Shown here one piece after another: positions 1 to 10,171 of a DNA stretch of 64,000 nt. This DNA is from Homarus americanus. Lineage: Eukaryota > Arthropoda > Malacostraca > Decapoda > Nephropidae. The stretch's first letter is position 1; every line of letters starts with the position of its first letter. The position numbers and the translations under genes were made by a program. The notes below the pieces were generated by a model that had not been told where the DNA came from, did not search any database, and saw only the letters and a program-made list of their open reading frames with translations. The stretch covers positions 9,442,767-9,506,766 of the forward strand of contig NW_024725489.1 of the NCBI RefSeq assembly GCF_018991925.1, in the 5' to 3' direction.

Positions 1-1045
1 TCTGACAAACCATCTTTGCTTTGGGGGATTGGAAATGTAGACATAAGGTTAGAGATAACCCGGAAGTGGGGTGACATCCCCGAAGTATTACATGATAACG
101 TATTAGCTCGAGTGAAAGAAATAATGGAATAGTTTGTAAATGAGAGATTATCGTTAGTTTCTGTTGTTAGGGAAAATGGAGTTCACTAGTTTAAGTATAC
201 TTTCATGGAATGTAAATAGCTTACGTCCTAGGACGACAGATGTGCATGGTTATGCACTGTTGTATAAGGTGGATGTTATAGCCTTACAAGAGACGTCACG
301 GAGGATGGTAATTTGATGAATTTATGTGATTATCAATGTTTCTGTTTACCAGCTTATAATAGAAATAATACAAGAGGTCTGTTAACTTATATTCGGAAAA
401 TTTATTGCTTGAATTGGTAATAGTTGACAAGTAGAATGGGGTTGAAAGTTTGTGTGTTAAAATCTACGTCCATGGGAGGTCTATATGTATTGTTTACATC
501 TATAGTATGTACAGTTGCCAGCAAATGTCCTCACAGAAACTTGCTACACAAGGCTGTGGGAGAACTTTTGCTGGCAACTGTACATCCTCAAGTTTAGATA
601 TTGATGACATGCCTGAGTGCCTGTTTAATGATGCAAGTGTTGGTTGGTGATTAATGATAGACACTAAGACCTGGGTAATATGGGATCCAGCAACATTAAT
701 CGAAGGAGATGGTTACACTTCTTGGAGGAGTTTGATGATATTGAAATACTGGGAATTATAAGCCTACCCACATGCGTGGATGAATGTTAGATTTATGCAG
801 TATGTTTTAATACATGTGGAATAAAAGCGATTGCTGAGATAGTTAGGGATTTACTTAATGATCATTTTGCATTACGAATTACTATACAAGTTAACAAAAT
901 ACAGAAGTTAATTAAGCGGAAAAGATATTGGTTGCCGGATGATAAAAAACAGGAGCTGATCACCACTATACAGGATTGGTATACAGGTTATGAACCAAAG
1001 GATGTTCATAACTTTTATGGGAGGCAGGTGGAGGGGGGGGGGGAG
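1..1045 (+). mobile_element. Degraded Jockey-like LINE: end of ORF1 and endonuclease part of ORF2
   Basis: An open frame from the window edge to the stop at 130-132 looks like the C-terminus of a LINE ORF1. From ATG 176 a 46-residue frame (stop 314-316) has the apurinic-like endonuclease start, SWNVNSLR followed by DVIALQET. Beyond the stop the same domain continues in shifted frames (a RGLLTYIRK-like piece near 385, CIVYIYS near 490, FLEEFDDIEILGI near 725). From about 810 to 1040 there is a post-endonuclease linker rich in Lys and Arg. Several frameshifts and stops make it a dead copy. No RT follows on this strand; the RT beyond 1100 lies on the other strand, so this is a separate fragment or a rearranged one. 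The clade name is inferred from the motifs. Confidence 0.75.
507..585. repeat. 19-bp perfect inverted repeat inside the LINE endonuclease relic
   Basis: Bases 507-525 and 567-585 are perfect reverse complements (19 bp each, core ACAGTTGCCAGCAAA) separated by 41 bp. The LINE reading frame is recognisable before the left arm and lost between the arms, which suggests a local inversion-duplication rather than an original feature. Confidence 0.8.
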
Positions 1046-1109
1046 CTTACTTAGCTAGTTATTCATTAATGTAATGGGTGTTACTTTATGTTTGTTAGAT
1101 GGAAGTGTT

Positions 1110-3010
1110 ATTTGTTCACATATATGTGTAAAGGGGGTCTTGTTCTTCTATGTTAGCATGGAGGCTCTTGGGCCACCAGCTGTGAGTTTTAGTAGTTACT
1201 TCTTTTAACTGGGAGAATAATGGGTTCTCCAACTCTTCAAGTTTGCTCCAGATTCTCTGGGCTTGGCTGTGTGTACGTGTGTTCAGTGGTTCGATATTGT
1301 ATAATTCGTGAAGTTCTTGTATTTTGGTGGTGTAAGGGGGGAGGTGCTTTGATGCTCTACGGATAGCTTTGTTTTGTACTGATTGAAGTTTAAGTTGGAT
1401 GGTTTTGGTGATCGTGCTGAGTGGTATTGGTGGATACTCTACAGTAGGTGGGGTGGACAAGTGCTTTGAATAGGTGTAGTTAAATTTTGGTGTCCATTTT
1501 GCTAAATCTTCGTAGTTTTGTGAGTGGTGATTGGGCAAGCTTTTTGCGTTGTGTTATGTGTTTTGCTATGCCTGTTCTTGTTATTGTGAGTCCCAGAATT
1601 TTGCCTTCGTTGGAGTATGTATAGGTACGTTGTTGACTGTGATTGGTGCAGGGTTTATTTTGGCAATGTGTATGATCTTTAGTTTCTGTGTATTGGTTTG
1701 TATTTTCCACTTTTTTCATATTCTTTGATTTGCTCGATGGCGTGGGCTGTTTTTCGAGCCATAATTTGTTTGCCCTTGCCTGAATGTCGGGTGATTTGGG
1801 TCACGTCATCAGCATAAACTATGTATTCTCAGTGTGTAGGAGGTGGCATGTCCGCCGTGTATATTGTGTAGAGTGTGGACGAGACCATACTTCCCTGTGG
1901 AACTCCGCTGTATAACTTGAAGCTTGGGCCTATGTGGTAACCAATGATAATTTTGGCCTCTCTATTGTCAAGGAAGTTACAAAGAAAGGAAGTAAAGTTG
2001 TTGGGAAGTTCTTGGGTGGTAATTTTGTATTTGAGCCCTCTGTGCCAGACCTTGTCGAATGATTTTGCTACGCCCCTTAATACTATGTTATATTGATCTC
2101 TGTTGTGCATTGCGTTTGCTATGTTTTCGTAAATTAGGGCTAAGGCTGTATGGGTTCCTCTGTGTTTTCTAAATCCGTGCTGCCTGGGGTTGTATTTCTC
2201 TTCAAGTTCGAGGTGTATTCTCAGTCGGTGGTTAATGATTTTTTCTAGGACTTTTCCCAGTGTTTCTAGAAGAGAGATTGGTCTGTAATTTGATACTTGG
2301 ATTGGGAATTTACCTTGTTTTGGTATAAGTCTGATGCCTGCTGTTATAAATTTCATTTTGAAGTAACCAAATGCGAGTGATGCATTAAAAATGTTTCTGA
2401 GTTGGTGTATCATGTTGATTGGTAGATACTGGAGTATGGGTTTGTTTATTTTACCGATGCCCGGGGCCTTGTTCTTGAAACTGGTTATTGTTTTGTGAAT
2501 TTCCTCTGCGGTGATTGGTTTGATCAGTGTGGAAAAATCGTCAAGAACGTTTATGTGTATGTTAGGTCTTGGTTGCCAGATGTGGGTTGTGTGTTCATCA
2601 CTTAAGTTCAGGTTGTCTTCCTGACTTATTTGAAATATTTTGCTCCAATATTTCCTGAATTCAGGTTCTTGTTCTTTGGGTTCAGTTAATTTGATTTGGT
2701 TGCTGTTTAGAATGTAGTTTGATTGTTGCTGAGTTCCCATTAGGTGTTTAATTTTCAGGTTGTGGTAAATTGCTTGTGTCTGTTATTAGTTTCTCCCAGT
2801 TATTCACGTATGCTTCTTTGGACATGTTTCTTCGTTGTTCGTGTATGGTGTATATTGTCTTCTGTATTCTGGCGTCCATCCTTGTTCTATGATTAATTTT
2901 GAATAAATTACTGAATTGTGTCTTAGAATTCTTGATTGATGTGAGTTATTGAGGGTGTGGTAATGTACGGTGAGTATGTGGTGTTCCATTGCTTGGCTCA
3001 CCTTCCGTAC
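1110..3010 (-). pseudogene. Jockey-like LINE ORF2: linker, reverse transcriptase and C-terminal domain
   Basis: Read on the minus strand, 3010-2750 is the linker before the RT. A continuous frame at 2740-1829 (303 residues) holds the RT fingers and palm: NYRPISLLETLGKVLEK, QHGFRKHRGTHTAL, a KSFDKVWHRGL palm motif and SGVPQGS. The catalytic YADD sits at about 1808-1835 after a frameshift. The C-terminal part (1538-1116) has the family-typical PPIPLSTITKT, VQNKAIRRA and HSWWPKSL segments. In a working element this enzyme copies the LINE RNA at a nicked target. Frameshifts near 1830 and 1700 and the split endonuclease end make this copy inactive. Its 5' continuation lies at 4561-4960, beyond an inserted CR1 LINE. 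Confidence 0.85.
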
Positions 3011-3016
3011 CATATC

Positions 3017-4560
3017 ATAAGAACATAAGAAAGTGGGATACTGCAGGAGGCCGACTGGCCCATAAGGGCAGATCCCTTTCACACCCATCCCAGCACTTCC
3101 ATGTGCCTATCCAACTTCGTCTTGAAGCTCCCTAGCGTCCCCGATCCTACTATAGCACTCGGTAGCCTATTCCACATATCCACAACTCTATTACCAAACC
3201 AGTGCTTGCCTATATCCTTTCTGAATCGGAATTTATCTAATTTAAAGCCATTTGTTCTAGTTATTTCGTTATTACTGAGCTTCAGAACATCTTCCATTTT
3301 ACCCTTGTTAATCCCACTTACCCACTTGTACACCTCTATCATATCTCCCTAACTCTACGCCTCTCTAATGAATGTAAGCCTAAGCTTTTCAGTCTTTCTT
3401 CATATGGAAGGTTTCTAATATTATGGATCATTTTTGTCATTCTTCTCCAAAGAATCTATGTCCATTCTATAATAAGGACACAGAACTGAACCGCATAATC
3501 CATGTGTGGCCTCACTAATGCTAGGTAAAGTTTCAAGATAACGTCAGCAGTTCTGTTACTCACAGACCTAGATATGAACCCAAGAATCCTGTTTGCCTTG
3601 TTGCGAACGCTAATACATTGTTTTCTAGGTTTCAAGTCGTTGCTAACAAATACACCTAGATCTTTTTCACAAACTGAGTTTTCTATTTCCGTGTTACCTA
3701 GTTTATACTTAACGTTTGTATTCGTCTTCCCTATCTGTAGTACCTTGCATTTATCAGTATTAAAATTCATTTGCCAGTCTACTGACCACTCATGTAAGGT
3801 ATCTAGATCTCTTTGAAGGTGTTCAAAGTCACTGTCTGAATTATCACTCTCCCCATTTTGGTATCATCTGCAAATTTACTAATCCTACTAGTTATGCCTA
3901 AATCAAGATCATTAATGAATATAACAAACAGCAGAGGGCCTAATACAGATCCTGGGGAACTCCGCTTTTTTGCACCCCAGTCTGACTTTAATCCATTTAT
4001 GCTGACTCTTTGTTTCCTACCAGTTAACCATGACCTAATCCATTTTAATACTGATCCACCTATTCCATGTGCTTCTACCTTCTTATCAATCTCTCATGAG
4101 GGACTCTATCGAATGCTTTACTGAAATCTAAATAAATTATATCATATGACTTATCATTATCTACCGCTTCATATACTTCTGAGAAAAAAGCTAAAGCAAA
4201 TTTGTGAGACAAGAACGTCCCTGGGTGAACCCGTGCTGAGAAGAATGAATTAAGTTGAATGTTTCAAGGTGGCTTCTGATTTTTGTAGCAATAATTGACT
4301 CTAGCAACTTGCCTATGATTGACGTGAGACTAATGGGACGGTAATTTGATGCTATTGATTTATCACCCTTTTGAAAATCAGACTACATTTGCAAGTTTCC
4401 AAGCTTCTGGCACTAGGCCGATTCTAATGACTTATTAAATAAAACTGCTAATGGATTACTCAACTCATCTCTACATTCTTTTAATATTCTAGCATATACC
4501 TCGTCTGGACCAGGCGATTTATGAGGCTTCAGTTTGTTAATTACTTTAAGCACACATCGT
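3017..4560 (-). mobile_element. CR1-type LINE, 5'-truncated, inserted in the Jockey-like LINE
   Basis: The minus-strand 3' end is at 3017 with a TTATGTTC-type tail and the GGCCAGTCGGCCTCC box just upstream. Reading inward: the conserved CR1 C-terminus (RGDMIEV-like, [17 protein letters not shown]) at 3342-3079; the connection domain (KCKVLQIGKT, CEKDLGVFV, LALVRPHMDYAVQF) at 3770-3456; FADDTK near 3870; and the RT start (NKLKPHKSPGPDE) near 4540. Several stops and frameshifts are present. The upstream part of ORF2 and all of ORF1 are missing, as expected for incomplete reverse transcription. The same 3' end recurs at 31604-31970 and 63655-64000. Confidence 0.88.
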
Positions 4561-4960
4561 ACTAGTAATATTGATATTCATCAACATATTTTCTCTGCTT
4601 GTTTGTCTATTATTTGGGAAGTGTGTTTTGTTGTTTAGTTGGTGGTTGGTGATTTTTTAACTCCTTTTGGAATTCTATCTGAGTTGGACCGACTGTGATT
4701 ATATCTCATCCTGGCAAGGATCTATATTGGCGACGTGGAAGATAGTCACTGGTGGTTATTTGGCGGGTTCCATTTTGAGTTGGAATGGTGATGCTGGTTT
4801 TGTTAGTACGATGTCTGGATGTCCGATTTGACCTACTCTGATGTACTATCGTGCACAAAGTCGTGTCCACTACCCAGCCACAGTGAGGTTCGAATAGCCT
4901 TGAGTCTGAAGTTTCGAAACAGCTGGGGGAAATATGGTCGGCCAACAGATGTCGCCCACT
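4561..4960 (-). pseudogene. Endonuclease C-terminal part of the interrupted Jockey-like LINE
   Basis: On the minus strand a shifted frame reads GHPDIVLTKPASPFQL, the PDIVLT signature near the end of LINE endonucleases, and runs to SQSVQLR/VGPTQIEFQKEL next to the CR1 junction. Together with the RT beyond the CR1 insertion it reconstitutes the order endonuclease, linker, RT. Frames change several times, so it is non-functional. Confidence 0.6.
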
Positions 4961-5780
4961 GTAGTGTGTGTGTAGGGGGGAATAGAGGAGGTGGGGGGCT
5001 GGATGAGAGCAGGTTTATTTATTATTTATACCACCATAATTTTCTGCCTTTTTAACTACGTTTTGTCTTACAGTTGTTTTTTTATGGTTACGAATTCATG
5101 GAACAGGTGCAGTGCCCTGGGTGCTTATTGCCGCTCAGGTCACAATGATACTTTAAAGAATGGAATATATTAAGGATAAAAAGTGAAATATGAAGGATCA
5201 GCTGGTTTTACTCAGCGACCACGTCACAATTTTGTTGTTATTCCGACAAAGAGATTATGGTAATATTTATTTATATTCCACCATCCTTTGCTTAATAAAT
5301 ATTTGTGATAATATGCAATATTATATAATTATATACTTATGTTAAAAAGAGTGGAGTGAAAAAGTTATCAGTATTGTAAAATAGTATTCAGACTTAATCT
5401 AGGTGACTTCCAATTCTTCCTGTTCCAGTGTTTAAACCCCACCACAATATGCAAGCTTCATATATTTTGGGTGTGCTCAGTTACGTTAATATTGTGTGCT
5501 GAACATCAGAGCATTTCAATGATGGTAGCAATTGTAACTATATAATTATATTGTGTTATAAGACAACACATTCCACGACGTGTCATACAGATCATTGTAT
5601 ACCACACAATACATAATTTGTGGCTGTTAAGTTACTTTGTTATGAATTTTCATGCGATATAGTTTAAGACATCATTAAGACATGGATTTAAGATAACACT
5701 GTAGGTGAGTTAATATATTAATTGTATTTACAAACAATACTAAATCCAAACATACTACACCAATACACACATCTTAGTAT
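4961..5780. other. AT-rich intergenic stretch without recognisable gene
   Basis: About 820 bases with G-rich sequence near 4970-5000, then AT-rich DNA. Short frames exist but show no family motif, codon bias or supporting signals. The last part may include the terminal region of the adjacent Tc1 element, but no terminal inverted repeat could be identified. Confidence 0.5.
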
Positions 5781-5783
5781 TTG

Positions 5784-6720
5784 GTCCAGCCACCCATTGC
5801 ATTCAGGACTTCATCAGGGCGATTAGGGATGGAGTCGACCAGCTTCAGGCACACCCTGGTCGTCGACGTATACTCTCCCCACACGTTGTAGCTTTGGCCT
5901 CTATTGCTGCACAGGTTCGCTGCTCCCCAATATCCCAATCATTTCATCATGGCCCAAATATGTTCAATCGGATTAATATCACATCCTAGTGTTGGCCAGT
6001 CGATGACCTCAATTTCAGGGTGATCCTGGGTACCTTCACTATGTTGCTGGTATGAATGGGACTGTTGTCATGAACCAGCCTGATAGTGTGGGGGGCTGGA
6101 ACCTACGGACTGTAGGAATTAGCACTTGCTCCAGGATGTCTACATACCCTCACCAGTGAAACGGCCATTGATCTTGACCAGTTCACCTGGCCCGTGTGCC
6201 CACATCCATCCCCAGAATGACACGGACACCCTACCACTCACTTCGCGATGTTGAATGTGTTTCTCATGGTAGCATGTGTTGGGGGGCCGCCAGCACTGCC
6301 TTTCTTCGGCTCCCACTGACCTGAACACCGTTTCATCGGTAAATATAATGGTTCTCCAGTATTCTTCTCTATGTGGAAGGTGTTCCAATGCAAAGCTGAG
6401 TCTACACTCCTTGTGAGTAGGTGTTAGCCACCCTTTGTGAGCTGGAATATGGCAGTCGATCCCGGCTTCATGAAGTCGGCCTCTCGTCGTCATGTGATGG
6501 CAGTTGAGGCCCAGATTTCTTGTATGCTCCACTCATGTTCGCATTGGATATGCCGTTGCAGCTGCCATGAACATGGCGTCCATCCTTGCCGACGTCACTC
6601 GTGGCCTCCCGCTTCGAGGTTTCGTCTCCATTGAGCCCTCTTCCTCCCACCGGCGGATCCACCTCCTAATCTTCTTGGTGCTCCTCCTCACTTCGAGTCA
6701 TTGCAGAGAACCTCGAGTTG
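5784..6720 (-). pseudogene. Tc1-like DDE transposase, disrupted
   Basis: Minus strand. The N-terminal helix-turn-helix region has IRRWIRRWEEEGSMETKPRS followed by the GRPR hook-like motif near 6620. A frame at 6532-6140 then gives the core: RRSF-like region, IIFTDETVF (first catalytic Asp, about 6345) and SVSFWGWM. The second and third motifs are recognisable in other frames at 6070-5930 (HDNSPIHT, then NPIEHIWAMMK, which carries the Glu), and the C-terminus (MGGWTKY) ends at about 5786. In living Tc1 elements this enzyme excises and reinserts the transposon at TA. Stops and frameshifts (for example before VEHTRN and near 6140) show a dead copy. Confidence 0.85.
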
Positions 6721-7571
6721 AACATAAGTTTACTTGCACATACATGTAATCCACATAAAAGATATTAGTTATGTTTATTGAGTGTGTAATAACGACAGTA
6801 AATACACCAATTGCCAAGACAGACTGATGACTACATGAATCAGAGCCTCTTAATTCATAAGCGCACCAAAGATGTTAGTGAACAGTAATCCTAAAAGAAG
6901 ATTGCACTATGAGATTCAATACTCAGACAATGTAGTCGGAGTTAATTTGTTACAGTTTGACATAACTGTGATCCAAGGTCGTAAATATATGTGTGTATTA
7001 AGAAATATTAAGTCAATTGTCTTGAATGATACCAGTTTCCGTTTTCTATGTATGAAAAGGCACGAAACTGGTTCCTGGAACACTTATCCAAAGGTGGTAA
7101 AAAAACTAATTCATCATAACAAATACAATTAGACCAAATGTGAGACGATACTCGCCGATGATATAAGAAGCCTTACATAGTGGTTGCGAGACGAAAACCT
7201 CAGAAGTACTAATCAGTGTACAATCCTTCTGCTTTCACTACATGATGGTGCCAGAATGACCATTGACCATATCCGTTGACCTGTCAACCTCATCGTCTTT
7301 TCTACTGCATCAGCAACGAATTATTATGTTACTAACCATACTTAAAAATAAGGAAATCGTCGAGTGATATTTGAATTTCTTGTCCTCCTTTCGCATTGCA
7401 TACCTATACTCTTAAATTGGAAAACATACATTACATCAGCACTGGTCGGGACACTGCCATAGGAGTGTGGACCACAGGTTGCGAGTGTTCCTTTTCGTAC
7501 AGGCAGAGCTGCCACCCGCTACTGAGTTGCAAAGGAAAATAAAATTGATTCATTACTACCGGTTTAAGGTA
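6721..7571. other. Intergenic sequence, no recognised gene
   Basis: An 86-codon plus-strand frame at 6872-7132 has no recognisable domain, signal peptide or repeat. The rest is AT-rich. The last bases form the target of the LTR retrotransposon that starts at 7576. Confidence 0.5.
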
Positions 7572-7927
7572 ACACTGTCATGGTCACGTTGACTGCTAGT
7601 CTGTTTTAACTCTGATGATTCTTATTATACTCCACGAACGCAAAACATCAATGGGTAACTGGTTTGCTATCCCTAAGAAGAAATGCGCTTTTCCCTCCCC
7701 AACGTTTACACTCAGGATCCCTCGCTAAGTCTCTCCTTCGAACACAGTTGTCAATTCGTTTTTATTCCACTTACAACTGGCAAGCTCAATCTTTAATTAG
7801 TTTATGTAAATCAACTCCAATAATTCACCAGACCTTTGTCAACTGGGGGTCATCTTTGAATGTGTAACAGTTTGTTTGTTTTTATTTCTGTCATTGCGTG
7901 AGATAGCCATGTATGGCAACTAATGAG

Positions 7928-7934
7928 TATAAAA
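7928..7934 (+). promoter_or_regulatory. LTR TATA box (TATAAAA)
   Basis: TATAAAA in the U3/R part of the 5' LTR, matched by TATAAA at 13398-13403 in the 3' LTR. The gag-only retroposon inserted about 25 bp downstream, close to the expected transcription start. Confidence 0.55.
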
Positions 7935-7960
7935 CCAAGGCGGGAAGGAGAGACGTCCTC

Positions 7961-9272
7961 ATCAGTCATCAGTCATCATCACTCTCTAACCCTCTCTCAC
8001 CATGAACGGTTACGAGTTTGATAACGTGGCGCGGATACGTCCGGATACGCCAACCTGCCCCAAGAAACTAAACCTCCTAGTTCTCCAGAAGTTCTTTAAA
8101 ACTAATGGGATCGTGGGGGTCACCAAGGTGGAACGTCTAAAGCTCCATGGTGACATCAAGATCACCTTCGCCGAGAAGGGCATGCCCGTACACCTCGCGG
8201 AGATCCCAGACATCAACGGCATTCCATTTAAAATGATTGCCTACATGAGGGACAACCTGAAGCTGGGAGTAATCTCCCACGCCGAAATTGCCCACATGGA
8301 CCAAGCAGAGTTGAGTGAGCTTCTCAAGCGGCAACTTCAAGTTGTGAAGAAGCTGTCCGACACCACTGCCCTCATCGGACACCACTCCACCTTACCCAAG
8401 GAGGCTCAACTGGCGTGGGTAACTGTGCCAGTCAAGCCCTACTGCAGACCGATACGGTGTTACAAATGCCAGCGCTATGGACACATGTAAACAAGTGTGA
8501 GGCGCAGGAGGACACCTGCTCCATATGTAGCAGCCCCGGACACCGCTACACGGTCTGCCCCAACAAAGTAAAAAAATGCGCTGCTTGTGGTGGCCCACAC
8601 TCCTCCGCCGATCGGACCTGCCCTAAATGGAAGGAGGAATGCAGGGTAGCCAAGGCTCGTCTTGAGAAGAAACTGAGCTACAAAGAGGCCCTCCTTGCTG
8701 TACGCTCCCAAGAAAAGAAAAAACCAACAGAAAAGAAAAACCAAGAAAAGAAAACTCAAGAGAAGACGCCCACCACACAGAACCAAGAACACCACGTGGC
8801 CCGTGGAGCTGAAGCCCACGTGGTCAACCTCACCGTCTCTGACTTCTTCCACACCTATGAGGACTTCATACACGAGGAAGACGAACAACAAGACCCAAAC
8901 ACAAACGAATGGACACTTCAAGAGAGCAAGAAGAGGAGGAGAGTGAGAAGAAAATCGACATCAAGCTAAGAAGACCAAGACATCTCCTCCACACAAGAAA
9001 CCAACACACACAATCAAGCCGACCAAGCACTGAATATCCATTGCCCAACCCAACACGCACCTGACGCTTGACCTGACGCTTGCCTGGCTGTGTCTTGTCG
9101 CCTCCCGGCCGCGTCCAGTCGAGTTGCTGCTGCCTCCATCTTATACTCCCTCACAAGCGGTGTTTAGCCACTGCATCTATTCTCTCCTCCTAAAATTCAC
9201 TTCAATCCTCCCTTTATTCTTCCCCTGAACCTCCTTCCCCCCTGTCACTAACATTTTTCTATTCTATTCTAT
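7961..9272 (+). mobile_element. Gag-only non-LTR retroposon, copy 1, with 11-bp target duplication
   Basis: The insertion is defined by the uninterrupted site in the sister LTR (13408-13440). The 11 bp gagacgtcctc occur before (7950-7960) and after (9273-9283) the insert. The 1,312-bp element starts with ATCAGTCATCAGTC, which contains arthropod Inr-like TCAGT motifs as in internal LINE promoters. It has a short 5' leader, one zinc-knuckle ORF, a 3' untranslated region of about 300 bp, and a 3' tail of TATTC repeats. There is no endonuclease or RT. It must have been mobilised in trans by another non-LTR element (inference). A second copy with an intact ORF lies at 38408-39672. Confidence 0.85.
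8002..8969 (+). pseudogene. ORF1/Gag-like zinc-knuckle protein of the gag-only retroposon, frameshifted
   Basis: The start MNGYEFDNVARIR follows a CTCTCACC leader. The N-terminal half is an RRM-like RNA-binding region of the Jockey ORF1 type. Three CCHC-type knuckles follow: CYKCQRYGH (interrupted), CSICSSPGHRYTVC and CAACGGPHSSADRTC. Then come a Lys-rich stretch (EKKKPTEKKNQEKK) and a basic C-terminus (SKKRRRVRRKS). A one-base deletion in the first knuckle at about 8483 creates a stop at 8488-8490. The rest continues in the next frame from 8491. The equivalent at 38416-39399 is intact. In LINEs such proteins coat the RNA and ferry it to the nucleus. Confidence 0.88.
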
Positions 9273-10153
9273 GAGACGTCCTCCCATGACGTCCTCTCCA
9301 ACTTTGTTCTACAGATTCCAGGGTGTCCTTCTCTGAACATCCCACCGACGGCTGAGCCGGTGGATAACCAGCAAGGATAAATATATGCATTGATGGCGCC
9401 GATTCGACAGGACTAACTTCAGGTGTCAGAGTATAACCGATCACAACAGCGATCGTCAGTGTTACAGGCGCCAGTGCTATACCCTGGGACATACCTTGGA
9501 ATTATATGGTCCCCTGAGTGTCTGTTGTATATGTTTGGGGATAATTAATTGGAAATAATTATCCCATGTTGGGTAGTGGACACATGTATGAGTTGGGTTC
9601 AGTAATAACATGTTGTGTGTTGTGAGTGCATCTCACATGTACTGCCCACAGTTAGTGAAGTATCTTATGTAAGTTTGTCGCGTATGTAATGAAATATATC
9701 ACCAGTAATGTAGGAGAAGGCAAAGTATCCACTTGGATTGACAGTTGAGAGAAGCCAAGGAGTTGTCCTGTAACTATGTAATGTAATGTAACACCAATAA
9801 GGCTGTGAGTAATAAAAGTATAGTGTCTGAGTAATTTGCACTTGAGTAAATCCGAGGAGTTACACCTTGGAGTTATATGTTAACAATATATTTTTCCCCA
9901 CTTTGATTCCATTTCAATAAACATTTTCTTAGAGTACATTAGGGGTATTCAGTTCGCCTCAGAATTCCACCTTTATTTCCGTCCAAGTGACTTGATATCA
10001 GAATTACATGGCCCATGTGTCCTAGACCCTCGTCATACTACCAAAAAGAGAACTAAGGTTATGTAGTAACCATTGAACTGAAGTAAGTAAAAAGACAAGA
10101 GAAGTAAGTAAGATAAGGGTGTTGTATGTGTTGGAAAAAACCGCCCCCTTACA

Positions 10154-10171
10154 TTGGTGGCACGGGTGGTG
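10154..10171 (+). promoter_or_regulatory. Candidate primer-binding site of the large LTR element
   Basis: TTGGTGGCACGGGTGGTG directly follows the LTR end. TGG next to the LTR is what complementarity to a tRNA CCA end predicts. The cognate tRNA was not identified. Confidence 0.5.

Larger units (their letters stand above)
7576..10153 (+). repeat. 5' LTR of the large LTR element (contains gag-only retroposon)
   Basis: Without the 1,323-bp retroposon insertion plus duplication the LTR is 1,255 bp, against 1,257 bp for its partner. It starts TGTCATGG and ends CTTACA. A TATA box lies at 7928-7934 and a polyadenylation-like AATAAA near 9915. Compared with the 3' LTR it carries an extra stretch near 7617-7653 and lacks two short stretches around 9362 and 9425. 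The visible divergence indicates an old insertion. Confidence 0.85.

Noticed and set aside
1..3010. Twin-priming explanation for the plus-strand endonuclease and minus-strand RT
   Set aside because: Twin priming would place the inverted 5' part upstream of the RT part. Here the plus-strand part lies beyond the RT's 3' end.
5700..6880. Terminal inverted repeats of the Tc1 element
   Set aside because: Only weak AATTG/GTATTTAC similarity between the flanks; not enough to define ends.
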